Positions 54,220 through 63,281 of a stretch of 64,000 bases of DNA are shown piece by piece (the first letter of the stretch is position 1; each line of letters opens with the position of its first letter). Origin of the DNA: Skeletonema tropicum. Its lineage: Eukaryota > Bacillariophyta > Thalassiosirophyceae > Thalassiosirales > Thalassiosiraceae. The notes under the pieces were generated by a model. That model did not search any database. It saw nothing but the letters and a program-made list of their open reading frames with translations, and was not told the origin of the DNA. The stretch lies in assembly GCA_037178625.1 (NCBI GenBank), contig CM074141.1:372001-436000 (forward strand). Reading direction: 5' to 3'. Both the position numbers and the translations under genes were made by a program.

Positions 54220-54553
54220 CTTGGGAATAAATATGGAGATAAATAAGACATTCACTTCTATTTACTCACATCCACATCTAAATTTCAAGAGAGAGGCATT
54301 GTCTTCAATAAACCAACTATGTAAGCTTGCTGCTCACCTTCCAGCTTGGTGAGCTGCGTGCCTGCGCCTTTCTGCTTCTGCATATTGTATCTCATGTATC
54401 AGTATCTCTTTCAAAATAAGTGATTGAATTTTGCACGATGGTACTCAATAGAAGCATTACTTATCAGCCAATAAAGTGTTTCTTGCCACGACTGTATACC
54501 TAATCTGTGCCATATTCTAAACATAACCCTAGAGTGGTACTGGCCATTGCTTT

Positions 54554-55645
54554 TCAATCTAATTTTGAATAGACACTTGTCTTCCTTCGAAAAGCATCAG
54601 GTCTATACTTGAACAATGCACGAGCATACTCACTAGCAGCCTCTTCTTCTTCGTCATAGTAGCCTAGAGAAAGGGACTTTTCGTTTACTTTGATTCTTGC
54701 CTGCCACTTATTCCTCGCTTTCATAAAGTAAATACCTTGGTACTTGGAATTTCCTAAACTTTTCCCATTGCTTCTAAGAATAGGTTCCTGTGGTGGAACA
54801 TCGGACAAATCGATAACATCTTTTGATCTGTACTTGAAGAATGCACGGGCGTAGTCAACAGCGGCTTCCTCTTCATCCTCATACCAGCCAAGAGAGTGAT
54901 TCTTTCCATCGATTGTAATCCGCGCGTGATAATTTTTGTTCCTATGCTTGTAGTCATGGTCATGGCAATTTACGCCTTTGTACTTTGATGTACCAGCCTT
55001 ATAATTGCGTCGCAGAATAGGTGTTTGTGGTGGGACATCGGACAAATCGATGATGGACTTCGGCGCTCTGTACTTGAAGAATGCGCGAGCGTAGTCAACA
55101 GCGGCTTCCTTTTCAGTTCCATAACATCCAATATGGAGTTGCTTTCCATCAACATCAATCGTTGCACTCCATATTTTGTACTTGCCGGTATTTTGAAGCA
55201 ATTTGACACCTTGATACTTTGAAGCGCCGGGCTTCCCTTTGCTTCTAGTGCTCACTATAGGCGCCTGCGGTGGGACATCGGACAAATCGATACATGTTAG
55301 CGTCCTTTTTAGAAGCTTCTTCTCGTCCGAGGTATCATCTGCATCTGTCGTCAGAGGAGGGCGTTTCTTAGAAGCTTTCTTTCTTGCGGTGTAAATGATG
55401 AGAGGAGGGCGTTTCTTAGATGCCTTCGAGGTATTTTGCTGTTGCTGGCAACTCTCCACTTCTTTGTCTCCCTCTGTTGTTCTGAAATTTCTGGATTTGC
55501 TGTGAGAAAAGACAGCCTGGGCATTAGCTCTATTGCCAAAGCAATTGTCTTGTTTTTGGTGGCCGCCGACGTCGACGCGGTTTGGCTCTTTAGCCTCATT
55601 CGCTCGATTCTCCTTGCGAACAAGGACAAGGATCCTCTTCACCAT
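54554..55645 (-). CDS. Three-AP2-domain protein, intact
   Basis: 363 residues from the ATG at 55645 (MVKRILVLVRKENRANEAKE), which matches the start of the AP2 locus at 27041; the frame is open 17 codons further up only from a TTG. The N-terminus is basic with two SKKRPPL copies (about 75-98). AP2 domains lie at about 142-192, 220-272 and 300-347, each preceded by the linker [CI]IDLSDVPPQ[ATE]PI (starting near 119, 199 and 278). Each domain has the SKYQG/KYKG entry, a central W/Y-x-A-x-I-x-[VI] strand and the helix E[EK]EAA[VS][DE]YARA.FKY. AP2 domains of plant type bind GC-rich DNA, so a nuclear DNA-binding role is likely. It is the only AP2 gene here without a frame break. Confidence 0.85.
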   Translation of the reverse strand: MVKRILVLVRKENRANEAKEPNRVDVGGHQKQDNCFGNRANAQAVFSHSKSRNFRTTEGDKEVESCQQQQNTSKASKKRPPLIIYTARKKASKKRPPLTTDADDTSDEKKLLKRTLTCIDLSDVPPQAPIVSTRSKGKPGASKYQGVKLLQNTGKYKIWSATIDVDGKQLHIGCYGTEKEAAVDYARAFFKYRAPKSIIDLSDVPPQTPILRRNYKAGTSKYKGVNCHDHDYKHRNKNYHARITIDGKNHSLGWYEDEEEAAVDYARAFFKYRSKDVIDLSDVPPQEPILRSNGKSLGNSKYQGIYFMKARNKWQARIKVNEKSLSLGYYDEEEEAASEYARALFKYRPDAFRRKTSVYSKLD

Positions 55646-55925
55646 GATAGTAAATGAAGTATGGCTTGATATGAGGTGGTTTGCACTTCTGCTCAATACT
55701 ACTTAGAGAAGATATATTGCAGAGTGTAGGTTGTGAGATAAGGCGAAATAATGTTGTGTGAATTTTGTTGAAGTGGAATTAGTCTTTATCACGTAGGAAT
55801 TAGTACTTAAAAGTCTAAATTGGCGAGGCATACATGTGAAAGCCAATCCCAGTGTCACATTTTGAAGTGTATGTAACACGAAGCGGATTGAGTTTGGCAG
55901 TGTCACATTCAGGGGGTTCAAATAT

Positions 55926-55989
55926 TGTTAGTATCCTCGATCTCCCTGCGATTGTGATAGATTAGATAGGAGATAAAAGATAATGATTG
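55926..55989. repeat. TGTTAG element, partial copy
   Basis: It starts TGTTAGTATCCTCGATC and keeps GATAGATTAGATAGGAGAT but lacks the 3' half. Confidence 0.6.
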
Positions 55990-56005
55990 TATAGGCTCCA
56001 TAACC

Positions 56006-56126
56006 TGTTAGTATCCTCGATCTCCCTGCTTCCAATCGATGCTATTGATAGATTAGATAGGAGATAAAAGATGATGATTAGAGTATTTCTGTACTCTACT
56101 TGTATCTACGTACGTGTAATCTAACA
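56006..56126. repeat. TGTTAG...CTAACA dispersed element, copy 2 (121 bp)
   Basis: Near-identical to 38257-38387 except that the extra CGATCATC word is missing. TG and CA ends with 6-bp inversion. Confidence 0.65.
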
Positions 56127-56434
56127 AATATCTATTGATTATCAAGTACACAGTCGCACTTTTAGTGGATGCAGGTTCCGCCCAGTACAATAGCAGCGTC
56201 TTTTCTTCCAGCTGCAACGAGTTCAGGGTAGGAGCAAGAATAGATTAAACGGTGGGTACAAGCAACAGAAGTATTCATGAGGAGTGGTTCTTGATGCGCA
56301 GGGAGTGATAAGCGTGATGCAAGGGAACAAGAAGTGACTTAGAGAGTGTAACATTTTTTGTGCGTACTAACGCGGACGCGCTAGCACTCGAAGCGGCTAG
56401 AGTTGGAGATAATGACTGAGGTACAATAGGTACA

Positions 56435-57111
56435 TAAGCCTGTTTTTTCTAAAAGGGGGGGTAGCAAAAGAGGAGAATTCACAGCTTACCTACGAAGTGC
56501 CGAAACTCGGGCTGTAGAGGGATTTTTGGCGCACTTCAAAGCATGAAATTTGGCTGTAAGGTCCCATTTTGGCGATAGATTTTGAAAAATACCCGTAGAC
56601 CTCTTACATAGGAATAGTATATTGCTAAAAACTTTTTCAAAATCTGCTAGGTATTTTGAAAAGGGTATAAACACGCTGGTCAGCCAGCGTGTAGTGTAGC
56701 CATTGGCACTTCGTGCCAAATCACCTTTACATACTAGTAGTAGGTATTATATACTATCCCTTGCTTGTTGGGTTGGTTGCTGGTACCTCAGTAAGGTGTC
56801 TATTAGGTTGGCCAAAGAGGGCTATGATTTTGGAGCATTTCCAGCTGTCCTGACCTGCTCAACTGGCATGGCCCCTGGCAGGGCCATCATCCAAGACATC
56901 AGGCAAAAGAGGTGTCTCACTTAAGCTAATATAGATATGTAAAGATTGAAGACATGTATCTTATAAATATGCCAGTTTGAAAGAGCTGGACTTCAGCTTT
57001 CTAAATCACCGCTGGTGGGCCCGTAAATCCCGATTCCCGCAGAGATATGGCATTAGAAAGTTCCCAGAGGGCCAAAATCCTGTACCACCCCTTTTAGAAA
57101 AAACAGGCTTA
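56435..57111. mobile_element. 677-bp inverted-repeat element (MITE-like), copy 1
   Basis: The ends are perfect 24-bp inverted repeats, TAAGCCTGTTTTTTCTAAAA followed by GGGG at the left, and its complement ending 57111. TA at both termini suggests a TA target duplication as in Tc1/mariner-type MITEs. The interior has short hairpins (56671-56692 with 9-bp arms; 56703-56719 with 7-bp arms) and no coding gene; the small frames are conserved only because the two copies are alike. An E2F-type TTTGGCGC occurs at 56525-56532. Confidence 0.85.
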
Positions 57112-57152
57112 TGTGTACTGCGCAGTAAGCCTGTTTTTTCTAAAAGGGGGGG

Positions 57153-57448
57153 TGTCATAGGCACTGGCTACATTAGCCAGATACCAATCCCGTTTCCTGT
57201 AGCCTAGCACACGGTCCAGCTCGCCAATGGCTCGCTAAGTCATTGTCTGTCCTTCCTTCCACGTTAAGTAACAGATAACGTATGAGAGCCACAGGATCTC
57301 ATTACGTCACCCTTATCAATCGATGACGTGCCTTCCTTCAGCCATCTTCTTCCGGAAGCTGCATCGATCACTCTTAACGCAGACTAGTATAATTTACATA
57401 ACACCAAATTATTCATTCAACTCACCGTATCAGCTACCGCCGCTGACA
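57153..57448 (+). repeat. Gypsy 5' LTR (296 bp)
   Basis: TGTCATAGGCACTGG to CGCCGCTGACA. It should contain the element promoter; no TATA box stands out beyond TATAATTTACAT near 57390. Confidence 0.93.
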
Positions 57449-57528
57449 CTAATAATATTATTACTCGGTCCTGTTCCCAAGGAACAGGCAGTGAAAGTAG
57501 CAGATTCCTCTAAAATAAAGAGAAGACG
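57449..57528 (+). other. Gypsy leader between LTR and gag
   Basis: No TGG-initiated tRNA-complementary primer site is visible next to the LTR. Instead there are AATAATATTATT (57451-57462) and the hairpin CCTGTTCC-CAA-GGAACAGG (57470-57488). Confidence 0.5.
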
Positions 57529-59124
57529 ATGTCGAGATTACTCAGAGTAGTCAACGACAGCAATAATTGGATGGTAGGAGATCGGTTCACGGCGAACACG
57601 TACTCTCAAATCAATCAGCACAAGACTGCAAATCCAAAACTTAAAGTTGAACGCGGCTGGTTCCTGAACGAAGAACGTGTAACGTTCAGTTTCTCCAGGG
57701 ACCCAAAGAAAGCTCGCCCATCGACTGCCGGCAACCGGTTCGAAATCAAAATAGGAGGTGTAAAAAAACAAGTCAGCTCGCTCGTCAGCAGAGCCTACGA
57801 CGACTTCATCCAAAAGCAAGCAGAATGCATCAACGCCTACTATGATACCAAGCTCATTGCACAGCTTGAAGATTTGGTCAGCGTCAGGGACGCGCATCAA
57901 CAACACTACAACAAACAAAGAGCCAAGCTCGAAAATCTCAAAAAGTTTGGTGGTTCCGAAGAAGACATCAAGAAAACAAAAAAAGAAGTCAAACAACAAT
58001 CCGAGGCGCTAGAAAGCACCAAGGACAGTATTCTTGACAGGGTAGAAAAGATGCGCACAATGTACATCAACTTCATCGGGGATCTCCATGGAACCTTCAC
58101 CGACACGGTGGAAACTACCCTACTTAAACCTACAACGCATGAAATTACTTCATACGAATTGAAAAAGGTAGCTTTCCAGTGGGACAACACCAAAGACGAA
58201 CCAGTAGGTCGCATCGAGATGTATGATGACAGGGTCGACGACGTCACCTTCAACGATCCAGACGTCAAGTTCCGCTACGAAATGCAAGAAGAAACACATG
58301 AGATTGACGCTCCTCGGGGACTTTCCTTTGAGGGCATCATGAACGCCATTCGCAACCATGCTGTGCATCAGGGGGGTTACGGCCGTGCCGAAATCCAAAA
58401 GAAAAAGATGACTAATCATGCTCTTTTTCCTCCCAACGGCGAAATCCCAGTGAAGGACTTTGTGGGCTTCCTGGAAGATATTAATCGTAACATTCCCTTG
58501 TTGCCGAGCACAAAGGATAATCCAATGTACATCAATAACGATCAGGTCCCGTGGGGGAACAAGCCTTTCACCCAGAAGGAATTATGTGACATCCTGGTCG
58601 ACTGCATGCCCAAAAAGGTGCAGACTCTGTTCAAATCGCATAATGCAAACAACACTGTACGTTTTGACGTCAAACTTTTGGCAAATGAACTTCAGCCCCT
58701 TGTCGATCAAGTGCGCACCGAGCAGAAAGCTTCTCAACCCCAGGGGGGGGGAGGAGGAGGTGGTGGTGCTGGTAAGAATTCCAGCAACCGCAACAACCAA
58801 CGTGGAAACCGCAAGAATGGTCAAGGAAACCAAAACCAAGCGGACAGCGAAACGAAACATTGCAAACTTTGCAAGAAGTTTGGAGGCGCTCATCACAACC
58901 ACAACACCGCTGACTGTCAAAAGTACAATGAAGATGGCAGCTTGAAACGTCAGCGCGGTCGTGACAACTACAGCAACAAAGAAGTAGTAGATATGCTAGC
59001 CAGCATGAAAGCCGATAACAAGAAATTGAGAAAGTCAGTGCATGCCCTTCAGAAGGGAAGTGCCAAGAAGAAGAAGCGTAGCATGAGCTACAGCGACGAG
59101 GAAGAAGATTCCGACAGCGAATAG
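57529..59124 (+). CDS. gag: Gypsy Gag polyprotein
   Basis: 531 residues, starting MSRLLRVVNDSNNWM. A helical segment with coiled-coil character at about 125-200 (AQLEDLVSVRDAHQQ, KKTKKEVKQQSEALE) is followed by the capsid-like region to about 400, a glycine run (GGGGGGGGAG near 407-415), an Asn/Arg/Gln-rich basic stretch, and a zinc knuckle with Cys445, Cys448, His458 and Cys463 (C-x2-C-x9-H-x4-C). The end is a Lys/Ser/Glu tail. The knuckle spacing is longer than the classic x4 but matches what I recall of algal gypsy Gag proteins (HNT.DC ending). It packages element RNA into particles. The stop is TAG at 59122. Confidence 0.88.
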   Translation: MSRLLRVVNDSNNWMVGDRFTANTYSQINQHKTANPKLKVERGWFLNEERVTFSFSRDPKKARPSTAGNRFEIKIGGVKKQVSSLVSRAYDDFIQKQAECINAYYDTKLIAQLEDLVSVRDAHQQHYNKQRAKLENLKKFGGSEEDIKKTKKEVKQQSEALESTKDSILDRVEKMRTMYINFIGDLHGTFTDTVETTLLKPTTHEITSYELKKVAFQWDNTKDEPVGRIEMYDDRVDDVTFNDPDVKFRYEMQEETHEIDAPRGLSFEGIMNAIRNHAVHQGGYGRAEIQKKKMTNHALFPPNGEIPVKDFVGFLEDINRNIPLLPSTKDNPMYINNDQVPWGNKPFTQKELCDILVDCMPKKVQTLFKSHNANNTVRFDVKLLANELQPLVDQVRTEQKASQPQGGGGGGGGAGKNSSNRNNQRGNRKNGQGNQNQADSETKHCKLCKKFGGAHHNHNTADCQKYNEDGSLKRQRGRDNYSNKEVVDMLASMKADNKKLRKSVHALQKGSAKKKKRSMSYSDEEEDSDSE

Positions 59125-59151
59125 GATGATTAGCGCAGCGCCAACACGATC

Positions 59152-62100
59152 ATGCAAACTGAATCCGAATACGAGCAACTAGAAGAACTTAAACCTAGAA
59201 AGAAACTCTTTAAGCATATCCATGATTGTGAGCCGATAAACGGCGCTTGTAACATTGACTACAGTGGTAGAAAAGCTCATCACGCTACTCTTAAAGCTAC
59301 TGTAAGGAAAGGGATGGGCCTCAAGACCGTCGTCTTAGGCAGCCCCGTATTTAAAAGGAGACTTAACAAGAGGACTCGGCCCTTTCGAATCTTATTGGAC
59401 ACCGGTAGTGATGGAGACATAGCTTTCCTCACCCGCTCTGAATTCCTTAAATTTGAAGCGGTACGAAAGAGCCAACCGTCACGATGGACAACCTCCAATG
59501 GAGACTTCATCACCAACGACGTTGCCAAAATGGACTTGCTCTTTCCCGAGCTCTCTCAGAGCAAGATTTTTTCCTGCAAAGCAGATGTAAAGATTGTTTC
59601 TGTAAATGATAACCCAACGTACGACCTCATTGTAGGGATAGAGACGTTGGCCCGTTGGAATGCACTCTTGGATTTCGAAAACCGAGTATTAACACTCGAT
59701 GGAATCCAGACACCAATGAAGTCGAACGAAGAGCTACAATCTAGACGCGATCTTTTCAACACCTACAATGAGGCAATGGAACCATCCTCAACCAAACAGG
59801 CAACAGAAAGAGTCGTCAAGATATTAGACGCCAAGTACGAAAAGGCAGACCTGCCTAAAGTGGTCGAAGAAAACTGCCCAAACCTCACCAATAGCCAGAA
59901 AGAAGCTCTCCTCAAAGTATTGACTCGCCATGAGTCAATGTTTGAAGGCAAATTGGGGACATGGGACAAAGAATTCGTGAATTTTGAGCTGAAGCCAGGA
60001 GCAAAGCCATTCCGAGGTCGGGCCTTTCCCGTTCCTCGAATTCACAGGGATACAATCAAAAAAGAACTAAAAAGACTCATAGACATTGGTGTCTTAGAAC
60101 CAATTGAGCAAAGCGAATGGGGAGCCCCCTCCTTCGTCATACCAAAAGCAAATGGTACAGTCCGCTTCCTTACGGACTTCCGCGCTCTCAATGCACGCCT
60201 GATTCGCAAGCCTTATCCATTGCCGAAGATTGCGCAGACGTTGCAGGAGATCGAGGACTTTCAATGGGCCACAGCGATTGACCTTAATATGGGATACTAT
60301 CACCTTAGGTTGGACCCAGCAACCATGGATATTTGCACTATCGTGTTTCCATGGGGTCTTTATCGTTACAAACGTCTACCTATGGGGGTCGCCTGTAGTC
60401 CAGACATCTTTCAATCGAAAATGAACGGTCTATTCCACGATTTGGAATATGTAAGAGCATACATTGATGATTTGTTGCTCATCACCGCTGGTACCTTCGA
60501 GGACCATCTGGAGAAACTAGATACAGTTCTTCAAAGATTGCGTGACGCAGGTCTGCAAGTTAACACTGCCAAATGTAACTTTGCTGCCGAAGAGGTCGAG
60601 TATCTTGGGTATACTCTGACACGGGAGGGAATTAAACCTCAAGTGAGCAAAGTCAACGCAATTCTGGCTCTTCAGCCGCCGAAAAACGTCAAAGAATTAC
60701 GACGCATCCTCGGAATAATTCAGTACTATCGAGACCTTTGGCATCGACGTACGGATCTTCTTGCTCCGCTCACTGATCTCGTAGCGGAATGTGGATCTAC
60801 CAAGCTTTCAAAAAAGAAAAAGAAAGATGGGACGCAACGTAAAGCGCCTAAGCCTTGGCATTGGGACAGCATTCACCAAGAAGCGTTTGAAGAGATCAAG
60901 AAAATTATTGCACGGGACGTAATCCTAGCATATCCGTCATATGAAGACGATGAGCCTTTCGTAATTTACACAGATGCGTCCAAGCGTCAGCTTGGGGGCG
61001 TAATTACACAGAAAAATAGGCCTTTAGCCTTTTTCAGCAGGAAGCTGACTACGGCGCAACGAAATTACTCAGTCACGGACCTAGAGCTCCTCTCTATCGT
61101 CGAATTACTTCAAGAATTCCGAAGCATGCTCTTGGGTCAAAAGATTATCATCTACACTGATCATATCAACCTCACAAGAGACAACATCGGCCAATCTTCT
61201 GATCGGACACGCCGTTGGATGGTCATCTTGAATGAGTTTGGACCTGACATCAGGTACATCAAAGGTATTGATAACACAGTAGCCGACGCTATATCACGTC
61301 TTGACTACTGTCCAAAGACAAATCCCCACAAAGACGACGAAGTGGATGACGACGGCAACTGGAAAACCAACCGTCATGAGAAGTGGAACGCGATGGTTTC
61401 CCTTTTCAGCCATTATAAAAATGACTATGACCCGGAAGACTCACAGTCATTACCACAACCTAAACAAGTGATGACGCATCTCTTCTCACAAGTAGAACAA
61501 CAGGAAGACATGGTCTACCCTGTCACGATTAGTGAGATTGCCGCCGAACAGCGTGCTGATGCAAAGTTGAAAAAGCACTTTGAGAAACCTCAGCGTGACT
61601 CTCAGTTCCAACTTATGATCTACGATGATGTTGAAGTCCTCGTTAAGGGCAGAGACACTAGACAACCCAGACTCGTCATACCGGACTCCTTGCAGGAGAA
61701 AGTGCTGGCTTGGTATCACACGTACCTTCAACACCCCGGTAGAGACAGAATGATGGAAACAATTTCCGCAGTAATGTATTGGCACGGAATGAGTGCTCAA
61801 ATAAAACGGCTGGTCAAAACCTGCGATAAATGTCAGAAGGGCAAGTCGCGCAAGCGAAAATATGGCCATCTTCCGCCGAAAGATGCAATCGTTAGACCAT
61901 GGCATACCGTCTGCGTCGATCTCATTGGACCAATTGAGATTGAGGACAAAGCCGGTACTTGCATGGATTTCATGTGCATGACTATGATCGATCCGGCCAC
62001 GGGATGGTTTGAGATCGTCGAATTGCCAACTAAAATCGTCGACAAATACGACAAGAAAGAAGACAAAATGATAAAATCAGAGATCATCGACAAATCATCT

Positions 62101-62760
62101 GAGACAATATCGCGTCTCTTTAACAAATGCTGGTTGAGTCGTTATCCTCGTCCACGATACGTGACGTGTGATAATGGAGGTGAATTCAAACTTCACCTCG
62201 CCGAGTTATGCAAAACTTACACGATTGGTAGAAAGCCGACCTCCAGCAGAAACCCTCAAGCAAACGCTATTCTAGAGCGTGTGCACGGTGTCGTCAACAG
62301 CATGTTGCGCACCTCAGGTCTCAATGACCTCGATGAGGTAACTGACGCTCAAATAGACGATTGGATCACCAACACAGCGTGGGCAATCCGAGCGACCCAT
62401 CACACAGTGCTCAAGTCGTCACCTGGTGCTGCTATATTCGGTAGGGACATGTTATTCGACATCCCTTATGTGGCAGACTGGGCTGACATCGGCCGTCGAC
62501 GACAAATGCAAGTGGACAGTGACAACGCCCGAGAAAACTCGAGACGTCTACCGTATGATTATAAAATTGGTAGTAAGTGTCTCATCATTAAGGACATTAA
62601 TGGTGAGCGGCTTCCTAAAGCCGACGACCGGAACAAAGGACCTTATGCTGTTACGGAAGTCTACACGAATGGAACTGTCAGGATACAAAAGGGTTCAATC
62701 AGTGAACGAATTAACATTAGGAGAATAACCCCATACTTCGATAGAAATGAAGAATCATAG
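59152..62760 (+). CDS. pol: Gypsy Pol polyprotein (protease, reverse transcriptase, RNase H, integrase)
   Basis: 1202 residues from the ATG at 59152, in the same frame as gag. Protease LLDTGSDGD with Asp83; reverse transcriptase FRALNARLIRKPYPLPK and YIDD at 437-440; RNase H YTDASKRQLGG with Asp608, then VTDLELLSIVELL and YTDHINL; integrase zinc finger His856, His861, Cys891, Cys894; catalytic Asp923 (CVDLIGP), Asp1007 (TCDNGGEF) and Glu1042 (AILERVHG). No chromodomain follows; the end is RITPYFDRNEES. All visible catalytic residues are present, so the element may be active. Expression needs read-through or re-initiation past two UAG codons (59122 and 59131). Confidence 0.93.
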   Translation: MQTESEYEQLEELKPRKKLFKHIHDCEPINGACNIDYSGRKAHHATLKATVRKGMGLKTVVLGSPVFKRRLNKRTRPFRILLDTGSDGDIAFLTRSEFLKFEAVRKSQPSRWTTSNGDFITNDVAKMDLLFPELSQSKIFSCKADVKIVSVNDNPTYDLIVGIETLARWNALLDFENRVLTLDGIQTPMKSNEELQSRRDLFNTYNEAMEPSSTKQATERVVKILDAKYEKADLPKVVEENCPNLTNSQKEALLKVLTRHESMFEGKLGTWDKEFVNFELKPGAKPFRGRAFPVPRIHRDTIKKELKRLIDIGVLEPIEQSEWGAPSFVIPKANGTVRFLTDFRALNARLIRKPYPLPKIAQTLQEIEDFQWATAIDLNMGYYHLRLDPATMDICTIVFPWGLYRYKRLPMGVACSPDIFQSKMNGLFHDLEYVRAYIDDLLLITAGTFEDHLEKLDTVLQRLRDAGLQVNTAKCNFAAEEVEYLGYTLTREGIKPQVSKVNAILALQPPKNVKELRRILGIIQYYRDLWHRRTDLLAPLTDLVAECGSTKLSKKKKKDGTQRKAPKPWHWDSIHQEAFEEIKKIIARDVILAYPSYEDDEPFVIYTDASKRQLGGVITQKNRPLAFFSRKLTTAQRNYSVTDLELLSIVELLQEFRSMLLGQKIIIYTDHINLTRDNIGQSSDRTRRWMVILNEFGPDIRYIKGIDNTVADAISRLDYCPKTNPHKDDEVDDDGNWKTNRHEKWNAMVSLFSHYKNDYDPEDSQSLPQPKQVMTHLFSQVEQQEDMVYPVTISEIAAEQRADAKLKKHFEKPQRDSQFQLMIYDDVEVLVKGRDTRQPRLVIPDSLQEKVLAWYHTYLQHPGRDRMMETISAVMYWHGMSAQIKRLVKTCDKCQKGKSRKRKYGHLPPKDAIVRPWHTVCVDLIGPIEIEDKAGTCMDFMCMTMIDPATGWFEIVELPTKIVDKYDKKEDKMIKSEIIDKSSETISRLFNKCWLSRYPRPRYVTCDNGGEFKLHLAELCKTYTIGRKPTSSRNPQANAILERVHGVVNSMLRTSGLNDLDEVTDAQIDDWITNTAWAIRATHHTVLKSSPGAAIFGRDMLFDIPYVADWADIGRRRQMQVDSDNARENSRRLPYDYKIGSKCLIIKDINGERLPKADDRNKGPYAVTEVYTNGTVRIQKGSISERINIRRITPYFDRNEES

Positions 62761-62985
62761 AGCAGGGGGGCGTGTACAATATAAATTAAACATCACATTA
62801 GCATTAGGAATATATCCTCAAGGCCAAGTGTACCGCACGTATCAAGTACGTTTGTTTTCAACAAGTCTTTTTACCAGAGCTCACCGTGCGTGGACAAAGT
62901 CCCCGACCGTCACTCCTCAAAGAGTTTTATCCCACGTGGTTTTCTCCTTGTGTTCTCCCCTTTGATCCCGACACTTGGGGGCGAG
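62761..62985 (+). other. Gypsy 3' untranslated region and polypurine tract
   Basis: No gene. The tract just before the 3' LTR, CACTTGGGGGCGAG (62972-62985), is purine-rich and in the right place to prime plus-strand synthesis. Confidence 0.6.
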
Positions 62986-63281
62986 TGTCATAGGCACTGG
63001 CTACATTAGCCAGATACCAATCCCGTTTCCTGTAGCCTAGCACACGGTCCAGCTCGCCAATGGCTCGCTAAGTCATTGTCTGTCCTTCCTTCCACGTTAA
63101 GTAACAGATAACGTATGAGAGCCACAGGATCTCATTACGTCACCCTTATCAATCGATGACGTGCCTTCCTTCAGCCATCTTCTTCCGGAAGCTGCATCGA
63201 TCACTCTTAACGCAGACTAGTATAATTTACATAACACCAAATTATTCATTCAACTCACCGTATCAGCTACCGCCGCTGACA
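62986..63281 (+). repeat. Gypsy 3' LTR (296 bp)
   Basis: Reads identical to the 5' LTR over its full length. Confidence 0.93.

Larger units (their letters stand above)
52780..54350. repeat. Segmental duplication, copy 2 (partner about 46335-47925)
   Basis: Collinear with copy 1 through the gene, the upstream region and the CACCTTCCAGCTTGGTG word near 54336. A further outer segment is homologous (49047-49112 and 52717-52750 to 43949-44300) but is split here by the copia/DNA-transposon insertion. Confidence 0.8.
55646..56434. other. Intergenic with two dispersed 121-131-bp-type elements
   Basis: No gene is supported. It carries a partial and a full copy of the TGTTAG...CTAACA element and otherwise AT-rich sequence. 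Confidence 0.5.
57153..63281 (+). mobile_element. Complete Ty3/gypsy LTR retrotransposon (6129 bp)
   Basis: The 296-bp LTRs read as identical (57153-57448 and 62986-63281), start TGTCA and end TGACA. The target duplication is GGGGG: the last five of seven Gs before 57153, and 63282-63286. Gag and pol frames are open. Domain order PR-RT-RNaseH-IN places it in Ty3/gypsy. Identical LTRs imply a recent insertion. Confidence 0.95.

Noticed and set aside
55643..55696. Longer N-terminus of the three-AP2 protein
   Set aside because: The upstream extension begins with TTG. The ATG at 55645 matches the start of the homologous locus at 27041.
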